A DNA stretch of 64,000 nucleotides from JAICWP01 sp035252015 (GCA_035252015.1 DATFDP010000223.1:1-64000), one strand, 5' to 3'. Counted from the stretch's first letter, positions 7,660 to 17,116 are shown. Made by a program: numbers and translations. Notes: generated from the letters alone by a model not told the origin.

Positions 7660-10600
7660 TTACTTCCATTCGCCCTGCAACTGGAATGCGGCCCAGAAGT
7701 AGGGGTCTCCGTGCCAACGTTTTTGAGACCACATATGCATCTGGGCTGCACGCAATGCTGCCGCTGGCGGCAAATTCTTTTTCAACATCGCCTGGTAGAA
7801 TTCGGACATGAATTCGGCCGTGGCAGCATCATCCACCGGCCACAGGCTCGCCATCACCCTTAAAGCGCCGGCGTACATGAAACCGCGGGTCAGCCCGACC
7901 ACACCTTCACCCTTAATCTCCCTGCCGAGAGCCGTTTGGCAGCCGCTCAACACCACGAGGTCGACGGGAAGCCGCAGATTGTAAATGTCCCATAGCCGCA
8001 GGAACCCGTCCTGCGGTTTTCCATCAGGACCCACCAAAGACAGCACGACCCCAGACAGAGCTGGTGTCCGGCTGTTCATAATGCTGTGCGTCGCAAAGTG
8101 CACTACGCGGTATTGCGATAGCTGAGGGCTAGTCGCGGCGGAACGGTTGGCCTGGAAGTCCAATGCTTCCAAGCTCTTTGCGGGCGCTGAGCTGTGAACT
8201 ATGGCGTCAGCTTCGCGACGGGAAAATGGCAACCGCGGGATTTTCCATCCAGGACCCGATGAGGACACTTCCTCCCAGGACCGTTCGAGGTCACTGGGAA
8301 GATGCGGATCGTGCCCGGCCCAACTGGCGCTGTAACGAACCTGGGAAATGCGGGGACGCGAGGAGACACGCGGGTCGTCGAAATCGAAAACTGGATCGGC
8401 GAAGACAGCGACCGCTTTCGTGGCGGGTGCTCTGCCCGCCAACTCGCGGCGCAACACGGAGATCACGGATGCCGAGGGAGCGTTTACGACCTCGCATGCA
8501 ACCATGAGCGGCGGACCAAGCCGATCACGAGTTTTTCGCGGTGCAGGCAAAGCAGCAAAAGGGACGTATTGCAAGGCACCGTCGCTGACAACGAGGAGGC
8601 GCTTGTAGTGTAAGAGCGAGGCCGCGGGTCCCAGAATCATTTCGCTGAGGCGGGCGGCCGCGGCTGGATACTCGGCACGCGCTCGCCCCATACGCGCGTG
8701 TCTCCACAGTTCTGTCTCGCCACCAACATGCTCATTGCGCGAGATCAGCAGGTCGTGAACCCGCCGCGCCGCCTGCTCAATCTGAGCTCGTGCAGGAAGG
8801 CTGAAGGCTGCGAAAGAGGATTTTGTTACCGCCCAAAGATAGCTCCGGTCCTCGCCCAACTGGTATTCCAGAAGCAGGGTGTCAGAATCGAGAATCGAGT
8901 CCTGAATCTCCGCGAGCCCCACAGGTACCGGGTGGATCAGTGCAGCGTAGCGGGGGCTGGTTGCGCGGAGTTGGGCTTCGGTTTCGTCGTATTCCGCCGT
9001 CAACTCTCCCAACTGGGTGTCGACGGCATTCGCCTCCTCAGCGGTGTGCTGCCTGGAGAGCAATTCAAGTTGATATCGCAGACGAGCATGTAACCGTCGC
9101 CGTAATACACGTTCCCGTTCCAGGAGGTTGGGGTCCGCACCCTCATGAACGTCAATGCGGGCTTCGGCCAGCATATCCAGCAGGCTGCGAGCTCGTGCCC
9201 GTTCGCTAGCGTGCAGGGCATCGGCTTCCAGGTGCATTTGCATCAGCAGAGCGATATAGAAGGCATAATTTGTGTTGACGGTCGCGAGATAGCTGGCCCG
9301 CGACTCAGATTCGACAATGCCGGCCCGCACTGACTCCAGCATCTTCAGCCCGGCTTCGACGTCCTGACGTGCCGCAACAAGCTGGCCTCTAGCACGTTCG
9401 ACGTGGGAAATACCGCACAACGCGAATGCTTGCCCTTGCAAATCCTTGCTCTCGCGGCTTTCGCTAAGGGATTGCCGATAATATTTCAGGGTCTTGCTGT
9501 TGTCTCCTTCGGCCTGGTAGACGGAGGCAATTTCCTGAATGATGTTGCGCCGCGTGCGGTTTTTGAATGGCCAGACAGAAAGGGCGGAATTCAAGGAGTC
9601 CAGAGCTTTCTGCCAATTGCGCACGTGGTGGTAAGCAACGCCCGCGTGGTACAGGCTGAGCGCTTCCATAATAGGTTTGTGGTTAGCATGAAAGTAGGGG
9701 AGCACCCGGTTGAAGCAGGGCAGCGCTTTCGCGTACTCGCCCTGTGTAACGTAAAACTCACCCAGCCTGCGCAGTGCCCACATCTCGTCATCTTGGCTGC
9801 CCCGTGCCAGAGCCAATGATTGTTTGTGGTAGGCGAATGCTTTCTCCCTGTCGCCGGCCGCGGCGTATGCGTCCCCGATTACCGACAGCAGCGTGAACTC
9901 GAGCCCGTGATTGTGGCGGGAACGAGCAAGATCGAGGGCTTCGCGATAGTAAGCGAGCGCTGTCTGCGCCTGCCCAAGCTCTTCATAAGTATGCCCGAGA
10001 TCAGTCAGCGCGTAGTATTCGCTTTCCCCGACTCCCCGCCCACGAAACAGCCGCAGCGCCTGTTCTCTATCATTTAGCGCCTGTTGCAATTCCCCTATAG
10101 TCTCGTAAGTGTCGCCTCGACTGGACAGTACCCGGGCTTCGCCGCCCCGGTCGCCCAAATCTTGGCGTAAGCGAAGCGCCCTACTTAGAGAATCAAGTGC
10201 CTCCTCCAACCTTCCAAGCCGTTCCAAATCATTTGCCAGGGCCTCAAGCGCTCCAGCTTCCATATCGCGGTTCCCCAATGCTTGCCAGAGCGCCCGAGCG
10301 GATTCAAGGTTGCGGACAGCGGATTCGTAATCCCGCGCGACAAAAAAGATTAAAGACAATGTCTGGAATGACTCGGCTTCACCGCGTTGATCGCCGGCGG
10401 CACGGAACAGCGAAATGGCTTCCTGATACTTGCCTGCCCAATCGCCCACAGGCGATGGACGAAAGCTCTGCCGGTAGGCCTCGATCAGTGCCTGATTTGC
10501 GGCGACACGAATATTATCGCGGTCGTTCGCTTCTCTCAGTTCCTCTATCTGGAGGGTGTAGGCCTCTTTCTGCAAGGATGCATCTGAGCCCGGCGGAGAA

Positions 10601-10998
10601 TTATCACCATGCAGCAGTTGCAAGGCGATGTGATACATGCCCGAGGCCGTTGGAAGATAGTACAGGGCAAAGCGGCATATGGGACCAGACAGTTCTTCGA
10701 TCTTCTTATCGTCCGGCGCAAGCACCACGACTTGAATATTGGAGGCCGGTTGCACCGCCGCAGCCGTAAAACGAAGGAACTGGCCTCTTGCCAGGAAAAG
10801 ACCGTAAACGTGCTTCCGACCCCGTGGCAGCTTACCGTTTACAGGATGGCCGATTTGAAGTATCGAAACTGTACGGTCGGGTGATCTGGTAGGGGGCGCG
10901 TTTGTCTGCCCTGCGCAGAGACCAATAAGTACGAAAACGCATAAGCTTATGCGCGCGGGCAGCGCTCTCGGTTTCCAGGTTCGATTTTGCTGAACCAT
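7660..10998 (-). CDS. Exported TPR-CHAT (caspase-like) protein
   Basis: The protein has 1112 residues from the ATG at 10998, with GAGGCG upstream. The N-terminus (KPRALPARISLCVFVLIGLCAG) looks like a Sec signal, so the protein is probably periplasmic or membrane-anchored. Residues 40-150 resemble a bacterial pre-peptidase beta domain (GHPVNGKLPRGRKHVYGLFL). About ten TPR repeats fill roughly 190-560, and a helical linker leads to a C-terminal CHAT domain. The caspase-type dyad is intact: His near 971 in VVHFATHS and Cys near 1020 in VVLSGCQTALG. CHAT domains cleave proteins when a partner domain senses a signal. Its place directly before an ECF sigma gene and its membrane anti-sigma suggests the anti-sigma as a possible substrate; that is inference. 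Confidence 0.88.
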   Translation of the reverse strand: MVQQNRTWKPRALPARISLCVFVLIGLCAGQTNAPPTRSPDRTVSILQIGHPVNGKLPRGRKHVYGLFLARGQFLRFTAAAVQPASNIQVVVLAPDDKKIEELSGPICRFALYYLPTASGMYHIALQLLHGDNSPPGSDASLQKEAYTLQIEELREANDRDNIRVAANQALIEAYRQSFRPSPVGDWAGKYQEAISLFRAAGDQRGEAESFQTLSLIFFVARDYESAVRNLESARALWQALGNRDMEAGALEALANDLERLGRLEEALDSLSRALRLRQDLGDRGGEARVLSSRGDTYETIGELQQALNDREQALRLFRGRGVGESEYYALTDLGHTYEELGQAQTALAYYREALDLARSRHNHGLEFTLLSVIGDAYAAAGDREKAFAYHKQSLALARGSQDDEMWALRRLGEFYVTQGEYAKALPCFNRVLPYFHANHKPIMEALSLYHAGVAYHHVRNWQKALDSLNSALSVWPFKNRTRRNIIQEIASVYQAEGDNSKTLKYYRQSLSESRESKDLQGQAFALCGISHVERARGQLVAARQDVEAGLKMLESVRAGIVESESRASYLATVNTNYAFYIALLMQMHLEADALHASERARARSLLDMLAEARIDVHEGADPNLLERERVLRRRLHARLRYQLELLSRQHTAEEANAVDTQLGELTAEYDETEAQLRATSPRYAALIHPVPVGLAEIQDSILDSDTLLLEYQLGEDRSYLWAVTKSSFAAFSLPARAQIEQAARRVHDLLISRNEHVGGETELWRHARMGRARAEYPAAAARLSEMILGPAASLLHYKRLLVVSDGALQYVPFAALPAPRKTRDRLGPPLMVACEVVNAPSASVISVLRRELAGRAPATKAVAVFADPVFDFDDPRVSSRPRISQVRYSASWAGHDPHLPSDLERSWEEVSSSGPGWKIPRLPFSRREADAIVHSSAPAKSLEALDFQANRSAATSPQLSQYRVVHFATHSIMNSRTPALSGVVLSLVGPDGKPQDGFLRLWDIYNLRLPVDLVVLSGCQTALGREIKGEGVVGLTRGFMYAGALRVMASLWPVDDAATAEFMSEFYQAMLKKNLPPAAALRAAQMHMWSQKRWHGDPYFWAAFQLQGEWK

Positions 10999-11186
10999 AT
11001 GCAACAACGCCTCGAATGCGGATGCCAGGCCAAGAGCCTAGGCCATTCCAGCGGCCTTTTCAATCCCACCCCGAACTGTTAAGTGCAAAACTCTCCACGG
11101 TGTAGTGACTGCTGGAGCAGTTTCATTTCGGAATGCGGTCACCGAATCGCGTCATGTTCATTTTTCCTGAAATGCTTTCCGTATTC

Positions 11187-11224
11187 GCCTCACTAAGGAT
11201 GTGAGGCCCCCAACCGTGGTGGGG
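11187..11224 (+). other. Possible structured RNA leader in a 332-bp intergenic stretch
   Basis: The stretch 10999-11330 has no gene. It contains GCCTCAC, a 7-nt loop and its exact complement GTGAGGC (11187-11207). A second hairpin follows at once (CCCCAACC against GGTGGGG, 11208-11224, one bulge) and then a G-rich run. It lies about 105 bases before the lipoprotein start and could be a 5' leader structure. It did not match any riboswitch class I know. Confidence 0.25.
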
Positions 11225-11330
11225 AAGCCCGGGGGAGTGGGGACTAGCTCGGAATCGTTGGGTTTGCTGCCGGGCCATCGGCGAACGAGTAGTAAGCATT
11301 GCCTTCCAATTAAAACAGCGGGTGATTGCC

Positions 11331-12533
11331 ATGAGGATGCATAAAGTAACTCAACATGCGACAAATAAGGCCGCGCTGGCGATAAGCATTGTCCTGCTGG
11401 TCGGAGTGCTGGCTGGGTGCGGAGGCGGCGGCAGCAGCAACAACACCGGCACCGGTTCGAATAGTGGCGGCAGTCCCAACAATGGGGGTGTCACCCCGCT
11501 GCCCGCAGGCACGGAACTTTTCTACCTTGGCGACGATGCCGGTCACATTCATGGGTATGGGCTGGATCCTGCTTCCGGTAATCTGACTCCGATAGCGGTC
11601 AACAACATGCCTACGGCTGCTGATGTCAGGCTGGCAGCAGATGCAGGCGGGATGGTTCTGTACTCCTCAAATGCAGCTATCAATGCGCCCAATGTTTCCT
11701 CTTGGATTGTGGATAAGCATACGGGTGCTTTGACTGCATCAAACAGCGTGTCCCTGCCGATTTATGCCCATGGGATTGCTGCGGTTGAAAGAAATCTCTA
11801 CGTTATATCTGATCCGAGCAAGAACAACTCTATGCTATTTGCACTCAGCATTGATCCGGCCACTGCCGCTCTGGTGCAGTTAAGCCCGACGGTGACGCTC
11901 CCGGGCGTGCCTAACGATCTTGCCATAGCTCCTTCGGGATCGTGGATGGGTTTGACATCTGGGACTTCTGGCGGCGACATTGAAGGAATCTTGCGCAGCC
12001 CGAATGGTGGCGCGACAGGACTTCAACTGCAATCCCCCGTCACCACGGGTGGGGACAATCCCCGGGGCGTACGAGTGACTCCGGATGGCAAGTTTGTGGT
12101 GGTAGTAAACCGGGGAAGTAACAACTTGTCGGTGTTCTCGCTGGATGCTAGCACTGGTGCACTGACTCCTACGCCCGGCTCTCCATTTCCCAGTGGTCCA
12201 CAACCTGGTCCAATAGCAATTGATCCAAGTGGCAAGTTCGTGCTCGTCGCCGACTCCGGAGATAACAACCTCACGCCATATACTATCGACTCGGCAGGCA
12301 GCTTGACAGCTGGAACGGCGGTGTTTCTCGGAGAAGCGAATTCCCAGCCGGGAGCAATGGCGGTGGACCCAGCCGGCAAATTCGTGTTCGTCGGCATCTT
12401 CAATCGACGAGTAGCAGGATTTACTCTGGACCCAAACACCGGATCTCTGAAGCCTATGCCGGGCTCGCCATTTTCGGGGTCTCCGCAATTTACGACCACC
12501 GATATGGTCTTCGTGCCCGGTGTGACGCATTAG
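11331..12533 (+). CDS. Beta-propeller lipoprotein (lactonase-like repeats)
   Basis: The protein has about 400 residues. The N-terminal signal ends in lipobox LAGC followed by GGGGSSNNTGTGSNSGGSP, a Gly/Ser/Asn linker typical of surface lipoproteins. The rest is built of repeats of about 45 residues with the pattern DPASGNLTPI, DKHTGALTAS, DASTGALTPTPGSPF and DPNTGSLKPMPGSPF alternating with DPSGKFVLVADSGDNNL, which is the 7-bladed propeller family called lactonase or YVTN/PGL-like. Such acidobacterial proteins rarely have a known enzyme activity, so binding or sensing is as likely as lactone hydrolysis. Starts are possible at GTG 11322, ATG 11331 and ATG 11337; none has a clear ribosome site and I chose 11331. 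Confidence 0.85.
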   Translation: MRMHKVTQHATNKAALAISIVLLVGVLAGCGGGGSSNNTGTGSNSGGSPNNGGVTPLPAGTELFYLGDDAGHIHGYGLDPASGNLTPIAVNNMPTAADVRLAADAGGMVLYSSNAAINAPNVSSWIVDKHTGALTASNSVSLPIYAHGIAAVERNLYVISDPSKNNSMLFALSIDPATAALVQLSPTVTLPGVPNDLAIAPSGSWMGLTSGTSGGDIEGILRSPNGGATGLQLQSPVTTGGDNPRGVRVTPDGKFVVVVNRGSNNLSVFSLDASTGALTPTPGSPFPSGPQPGPIAIDPSGKFVLVADSGDNNLTPYTIDSAGSLTAGTAVFLGEANSQPGAMAVDPAGKFVFVGIFNRRVAGFTLDPNTGSLKPMPGSPFSGSPQFTTTDMVFVPGVTH

Positions 12534-12686
12534 AAAGTGACAACTCATGACGTTTGTTGGACAGTTCCTACCAGTGGTGTCCGCGGTAGGCTTACTTCAT
12601 GAAAAGTCAACGGGAAGCACCCCGGAAACTCTTTCATCACGTGAATGATTCCCTGTTTTCCTGAACCATGTGCAGGTTCGAGGTGC

Positions 12687-12780
12687 TTCGGCTGCGCCCA
12701 GGATTTCGGCTGCAGCCCTTCGGCTGCGCTCAGAGCTGAGCCTCGCATCCGCTCAGCTTCGGCTCTTTTTCGCTTCGTCG
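12687..12780. repeat. Dispersed intergenic repeat (TTCGGCTGCGCTCAG type)
   Basis: Between two convergent genes lies a stretch with three copies of CTTCGGCTGC or TTCGGCTGC and partly palindromic arms (GCTCAGAGCTGAGC). The same words recur near 27038 (TTCGGTTTCGCTCAGGGC). It looks like a REP-like intergenic element that could also act as a bidirectional terminator. No coding potential is seen in 12534-12810. Confidence 0.45.
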
Positions 12781-12810
12781 CGGGTGGCGACTCTCACGCC
12801 CACACCGCAG

Positions 12811-14250
12811 CTAAACAATTCCAGCCATGTTCAAACGCTGGCGAAAATTCCGGTGATACTGTCCGATGTTATCGGCCACTGCCCGAGAAAAAGAGCCCCA
12901 AGGTTCTTCCTCACTGTTCACCATCCGTGCCAGATATCTGTACAGGGGATTCTGGCTGGCGTCCAGCGCTTCCACCTTAACGCGATAGTCGTGGGGGCTC
13001 GTAGCCTCGTTGTACATGCGAAGCGAGGCCACGTTGAATTGTTCGTCAAGAATTACGATGGCGCCGCCGTGGGCGGGCTCCGTTTGTTCGGTATCCACCA
13101 CCCATCCGCCGGTGTTATAGACTGCCATGCCGGGTGGGAAATGCTTGAAATCCATAATTTCAGCGAAAGGCTTGTGCGTGTGCCCAAACACGAAGGCAGT
13201 TTGTGCGGGAAGCGGATGCTTGTGTTCGTCCAGGATCTGGGCCGCAAGGGGGCCTTCGATGTAAGTCTTAAGTCCCTGCCGGGCTTGCGGGCTAAGGGGC
13301 GTGCCGGTACGGGTCTTCTCCAGGACGGCGATCCGGTTCAGCAATATTGAGATGAAAGGCACGGAGAGCAGCCCCAGCCACTCACCCAGCCAGGGCGCCC
13401 ACGAAATCCAGTGATGACCTGCGGCACGAGCTAGTCTGCGAATGAGCTTGCGCCGAGCGTGGGGGACCAGCAGCATGTCGTAAATCTGCTCGATGCCCTT
13501 TCCCGCAGCCCCGGAACGGCCCATCGCTGACCAGAAAAAATCAATCCAGGCAAAATTCTCAGTTTCGATGTCCCCGATGCTGGTGGGATGCTGGCGGTGG
13601 GGAAAAACGAAATTGCTGAGCAACGACATTAACCAGTAGATGGACTCGATGTAATGGCCGTGGCTGAAAATAACCCATTTGTTCTCTTCGTTTGTGAGGC
13701 AAAAATTGGGATATAGCGTTCCCACGGAAACGCCCTGTGATGCCATGTGGGGGTGGCGGGAAACGATGGCATTCAGCAGAACTGAGTCCACGCGGTGCCG
13801 CTTGAAGATGCTGGTTGTATGCCATGGCGGGGGCAGCGTCCCCTCCTTCAATTTGCTGCGCTTGCCCTGGAGGAGTTCGATGTACTGCGTTTCACGCGCT
13901 ATTTCCCAGAGGTGATGGTCGTGGTTGCCCGGGTTGAGAAGTATCCTGGGGGCGATCAACGGTTCGCCGCCAGCGGGGAACATAAGCTCTATGAACCGCT
14001 CGAACACCATCAGCGCCACGTTGTCTTGTGTCAGAGCCAACTCCAGCGCGTCACCGTTCAGGATGAGCGTGGGCCGGACCTCGCGGGGGTTGTGTTTAAC
14101 CAGTTCCCGGAGGCAATTCGACAATTGGAGGAGAATTTCACTTGGCTTACCGGCATCAACTCCGCCCGGCTGCGAGCCCAAACGGCTAAGCAGGCTGTTA
14201 TCGGCGCCCAGGTGCAGATCTGACAGGCATATGTAGCGGACTTCCGGCAT
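12811..14250 (-). CDS. Calcineurin-like metallophosphoesterase
   Basis: The 479-residue cytoplasmic protein carries all the metal-site motifs of the calcineurin-like superfamily in order: SDLHLGADN near residue 9, NGDALELA near 63, NPGNHDHHLW near 107, FSHGHYIES near 190 and FGHTHKPF near 355. These bind a dinuclear metal centre and hydrolyse a phosphoester. The middle part (200-340) is longer than in UDP-2,3-diacylglucosamine hydrolase (LpxH) and contains a hydrophobic stretch (WLGLLSVPFISILLNRI), so the substrate is uncertain. GAGGAA lies 7 bases before the ATG. An inverted copy of the direct-repeat element at 14381-14397 lies about 130 bp upstream, on the same strand. Confidence 0.88.
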   Translation of the reverse strand: MPEVRYICLSDLHLGADNSLLSRLGSQPGGVDAGKPSEILLQLSNCLRELVKHNPREVRPTLILNGDALELALTQDNVALMVFERFIELMFPAGGEPLIAPRILLNPGNHDHHLWEIARETQYIELLQGKRSKLKEGTLPPPWHTTSIFKRHRVDSVLLNAIVSRHPHMASQGVSVGTLYPNFCLTNEENKWVIFSHGHYIESIYWLMSLLSNFVFPHRQHPTSIGDIETENFAWIDFFWSAMGRSGAAGKGIEQIYDMLLVPHARRKLIRRLARAAGHHWISWAPWLGEWLGLLSVPFISILLNRIAVLEKTRTGTPLSPQARQGLKTYIEGPLAAQILDEHKHPLPAQTAFVFGHTHKPFAEIMDFKHFPPGMAVYNTGGWVVDTEQTEPAHGGAIVILDEQFNVASLRMYNEATSPHDYRVKVEALDASQNPLYRYLARMVNSEEEPWGSFSRAVADNIGQYHRNFRQRLNMAGIV

Positions 14251-14380
14251 GCTGTGTTTCCTCGGTGCTGCTCCTACGATAATTGAAAGCCAAAGCCTAT
14301 TGCCTTCCTGCCGGCAACCCGGTCACAGCCCGATGGGGCAGCGTGACAGCGCCAGGGAAAAGCTGCGCCGGAGGCGGATT

Positions 14381-14397
14381 TTGTCAAAAATATGTAA
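14381..14397 (-). promoter_or_regulatory. Direct-repeat regulatory element, inverted copy
   Basis: On the minus strand this reads TTACATATTTTTGACAA, one mismatch from the element TKACAAATYNTTGACAA found at three other places in the window. On the same strand a further GACAA lies 11 bp before TACAT, so three half-sites repeat at an 11-bp period. That period is what OmpR/PhoB-type regulators bind. It precedes the metallophosphoesterase and lies within 14251-14663, a 413-bp stretch with no gene. Confidence 0.45.
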
Positions 14398-14532
14398 AAA
14401 GATTGTCCATTTCACATGACATTTGGGCGTGGGGGATGAACTTGCGGTAAAAATCCATTTATTGATGTAACAGAACAGGGGTGTTCAAACTCAATAAGTT
14501 GCCTCGTTCGCATTCGAGCTAAGAGCCGGGCT

Positions 14533-14549
14533 TGACAAATTCTTGACAA
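14533..14549 (+). promoter_or_regulatory. Direct-repeat regulatory element before the response regulator
   Basis: TGACAAATTCTTGACAA contains two copies of TGACAA exactly 11 bp apart, 115 bp before the response regulator start. Near-identical elements occur at 26045 and 26872. The second half-site also supplies a TTGACA that could be a -35 box, but no convincing -10 box follows. Autoregulation by the adjacent OmpR/PhoB-type regulator is the simplest reading. Confidence 0.5.
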
Positions 14550-14663
14550 GACATAGCGAGTGCGAACAAAGGCACTAAAGGGGCGCAGGGCATGGCCTCC
14601 ACTGGAATTACGACGAACCGCATTGGACAATCGTATCGAGAAAAATGGGTGTGCGCACGGGGT

Positions 14664-15341
14664 ATGGAACGAATAGTAGTAATCGAAGACGATCCCAGCG
14701 TGCAGCGGGCGCTTAAGCGTTTGCTCGAACCGGAAGGATTTTCTGTTGAAGTGGCCGGCGACGGGCCCTCAGGGGTGGCCGCGCTGCAGACGAGCGCTGC
14801 GACGGCGGTGATCCTCGACCTGCGCCTTCCGGGCATGCCGGGCAAAGATGTATGCCGGGAAATCAAGCAGCAGTTCCCCGCACTCCCAGTTATCATTCTG
14901 AGCGCCGCGGCGGACGTGATGGATAAAGTACTGCTGCTGGAGTTGGGCGCCGACGACTACGTCACCAAGCCCTTCAGCCCCAGGGAGTTGCTGGCCCGGG
15001 TGCGGGCGGGCATCCGGCGGGCGGGCCGTGCGATTGCCACTGAAGTATTTCAATTTTCCGATGTGACGGTGGACTTTACGCGCATGCAGGTGGCGCGCGC
15101 CGGGCAGGCCGTGGCGTTCACCAGCCAGGAATTCAAGATGTTAAAGTTTATGGTGCAAAACCCGGAGCGGGTGATCTCACGGGAAGAGCTGCTCAATGAA
15201 GTTTGGGGATATCAGAATTATCCCACCACCCGGACAGTGGACAACCACCTGCTGAAGCTGCGACAGAAGCTGGAAAAAGATCCCGCCAACCCGGTGCATT
15301 TTCGCACCGTGCACGGCGCGGGGTACCGGTTCGTGCCGTAA
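14664..15341 (+). CDS. OmpR/PhoB-family response regulator
   Basis: The 225-residue protein begins MERIVVIEDDPSVQRALKRL, so the acidic pair of the receiver domain starts at residue 8. Phospho-acceptor Asp52 lies in VILDLRLPG, the conserved Thr/Ser position in VIILSAAAD, and Lys101 in YVTKPFSPRE. A winged-helix DNA-binding domain occupies roughly 130-225 (FTSQEFKMLKFMVQNPERVI, then TRTVDNHLLKLRQKL and GAGYRFVP). The frame stays open upstream to 14592, but homology to the receiver domain begins exactly at this ATG. It is followed 17 bp later by its sensor kinase, and it probably binds the 11-bp-period repeat at 14533. Confidence 0.93.
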   Translation: MERIVVIEDDPSVQRALKRLLEPEGFSVEVAGDGPSGVAALQTSAATAVILDLRLPGMPGKDVCREIKQQFPALPVIILSAAADVMDKVLLLELGADDYVTKPFSPRELLARVRAGIRRAGRAIATEVFQFSDVTVDFTRMQVARAGQAVAFTSQEFKMLKFMVQNPERVISREELLNEVWGYQNYPTTRTVDNHLLKLRQKLEKDPANPVHFRTVHGAGYRFVP

Positions 15342-15358
15342 CCCAAACGGCCGTGGTC

Positions 15359-17116
15359 ATGATCACAATGCGCCTGCGGACCAAGCTGCTGTTTTCCCTC
15401 CTGCTGGTAACCGTGGGCCTGACCTCGGCCAGCCTGCTGGTGGGGCGGCGGGTGATGGAAAAGCAGGTGCGGCAGGAGATCTCGCAGGACCTCCACAACT
15501 CCCTTTCCACCTTTCAAAATCTGGAGCGGCAGAGAGAGCTGGGCCTGAATCGCACGGCGCAGCTGATGGCCGATATGCCCAATCTGCGTGCCCTGATGAC
15601 GACCGCGGATGTTGCCACTATTCAAGATGGCTCGCGGGACCTGTGGAAGCTGGCGGGCACAGACCTGCTGGTATTGAGCGATCCGGAGAGCAAGATCATG
15701 GCCCTGCATACTGCCGGGCCCGGGATGACGCGGGAGCAGGCGCAGGTGGCGCTACACCACTCGCAGAATGAAGGGCAGTCTAATCACTGGTGGTATGGCA
15801 ACAATCATCTGTACGAGGTTTCAATCCAGCCAATTTACTTCGGGGCGCCGGCCGATAACCGGCTGCTCGGATTCTTGGCGATTGGATATGAGATAGATGA
15901 CGCCCTGCTGCAGGAAATCAGTCAGGTAGCAGCCAGCCAGGTAGCCTTCCGTTACGGCAGCGAGGTCGCGCGCAGCACGCTCTCAGCACCGCAGGAACTG
16001 GAACTGCTCCGGCAGCCAGTGCGGCCTGCGGAAAAGATGGGGCTGGATGAGGTGCAGCTGGGGCAGGAACGGTTTCTGGTCGCTTCCGTGGAGCTGGCCA
16101 GCGACTCCGGCCACAAGGTTCGTCTGAGCGTGCTCAAGTCGTTGGATCAGGCAACAGCGTTTTTGGGCAAATTGGATTCCAGCCTGTTGGGCGTGGGCCT
16201 GCTGGCGGTGCTGCTGGGAGCAGGACTGGTCTATTTGATTTCCTACACATTCACCCGTCCATTGGGGGATCTGGTCGCCGGAGTGCGGGCCCTGGCGAAA
16301 GGCGACTTCCACTATCCACTGGCCAGAGGGGGTAGCGATGAAGTGGCGGAAGTGAGGGCGGCATTCGGACGCATGCGCAGCAGCCTGCAGGAAACGCAGC
16401 GGCGGCTGTTGGACGCGGAGAGGCTGGCCACCATTGGGCGCATGGCCAGTTCCATATCTCATGACCTGCGGCACTCGCTAGCCGCGATCATGGCGAACGC
16501 TGAGTTCTTGAGCGCGAATAACCGCAGTTTTGCGGAGCGGGAGGAGCTTTACAACGAGGTGCGGGTGGCAGTGAACCAGATGACTGAATTGCTGGACTCG
16601 CTGCTGGAGTTTTCCCGTAGCCGGGAGTCCCTGCGGCTGTTCCAGACCTCGCTGGAGGAAACCGTGAGTCGGGCGGTGCAGGCGGTGCGGTCACACCCCG
16701 AGTTTCACAACATTGATATCCGGCTAAAGTGCCAAGGGAACAGCGAAGGCCTGTTCGAGCCCAAGAAGCTGGAGCGCGCATTCCAGAACCTGGTGCGCAA
16801 TGCCTGCGAGTCGCTGCCGGCGCAGGGGGGGAAAGTCGAGATTACGCTGCGAGAAACAGGAGCCGGCCTGGAAGTACGCGTTGCTGATAATGGGCACGGC
16901 ATTCCGGAAGCGATTCGGGGCCGGATTTTTGAACCTTTTGTCAGCCAGGGCAAGGAGAACGGAACCGGACTCGGGCTTACCATCGTGCAGAAGATCGTGC
17001 AAGACCATGGGGGAGATGTGCAGGTGGAGCAGAGTTCGAAACAAGGGAGCACCTTTGTAGTTTTTCTGCCGCGTACGACTGAACCCCAGGCCGCCACCCG
17101 CGAAGCGTGGGTCTAA
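15359..17116 (+). CDS. Membrane sensor histidine kinase
   Basis: The protein has 585 residues from the ATG at 15359; the open frame begins earlier but overlaps the regulator gene. TM1 (RTKLLFSLLLVTVGLTSASLL) and TM2 (SLLGVGLLAVLLGAGLVYLI, near 280-300) enclose a periplasmic sensor domain of about 245 residues, probably of the cache type. A HAMP domain follows (TRPLGDLVAGVRALAKGDF). His368 in SISHDLRHSL is the phosphorylation site. The ATPase domain has the N box NLVRNACESLP, G1 VADNGHGIPE and G2 GTGLGLTIVQKIVQDHGG. It would phosphorylate the adjacent response regulator. Since a porin and a copper-site protein follow in the operon, an extracytoplasmic signal linked to their substrate is likely. 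Confidence 0.93.
   Translation: MITMRLRTKLLFSLLLVTVGLTSASLLVGRRVMEKQVRQEISQDLHNSLSTFQNLERQRELGLNRTAQLMADMPNLRALMTTADVATIQDGSRDLWKLAGTDLLVLSDPESKIMALHTAGPGMTREQAQVALHHSQNEGQSNHWWYGNNHLYEVSIQPIYFGAPADNRLLGFLAIGYEIDDALLQEISQVAASQVAFRYGSEVARSTLSAPQELELLRQPVRPAEKMGLDEVQLGQERFLVASVELASDSGHKVRLSVLKSLDQATAFLGKLDSSLLGVGLLAVLLGAGLVYLISYTFTRPLGDLVAGVRALAKGDFHYPLARGGSDEVAEVRAAFGRMRSSLQETQRRLLDAERLATIGRMASSISHDLRHSLAAIMANAEFLSANNRSFAEREELYNEVRVAVNQMTELLDSLLEFSRSRESLRLFQTSLEETVSRAVQAVRSHPEFHNIDIRLKCQGNSEGLFEPKKLERAFQNLVRNACESLPAQGGKVEITLRETGAGLEVRVADNGHGIPEAIRGRIFEPFVSQGKENGTGLGLTIVQKIVQDHGGDVQVEQSSKQGSTFVVFLPRTTEPQAATREAWV

Noticed and set aside
11187..11320. Cobalamin, c-di-GMP or other known riboswitch
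   Set aside because: Conserved core words of those classes are absent; only generic hairpins are seen.
12670..13350. 226-codon plus-strand frame over the metallophosphoesterase 3' end
   Set aside because: Antisense to a gene with all five metal motifs, and it begins in repeat DNA.
15203..15358. Extended N-terminus of the histidine kinase
   Set aside because: It overlaps the response regulator gene in another frame; the membrane anchor starts at the ATG at 15359.
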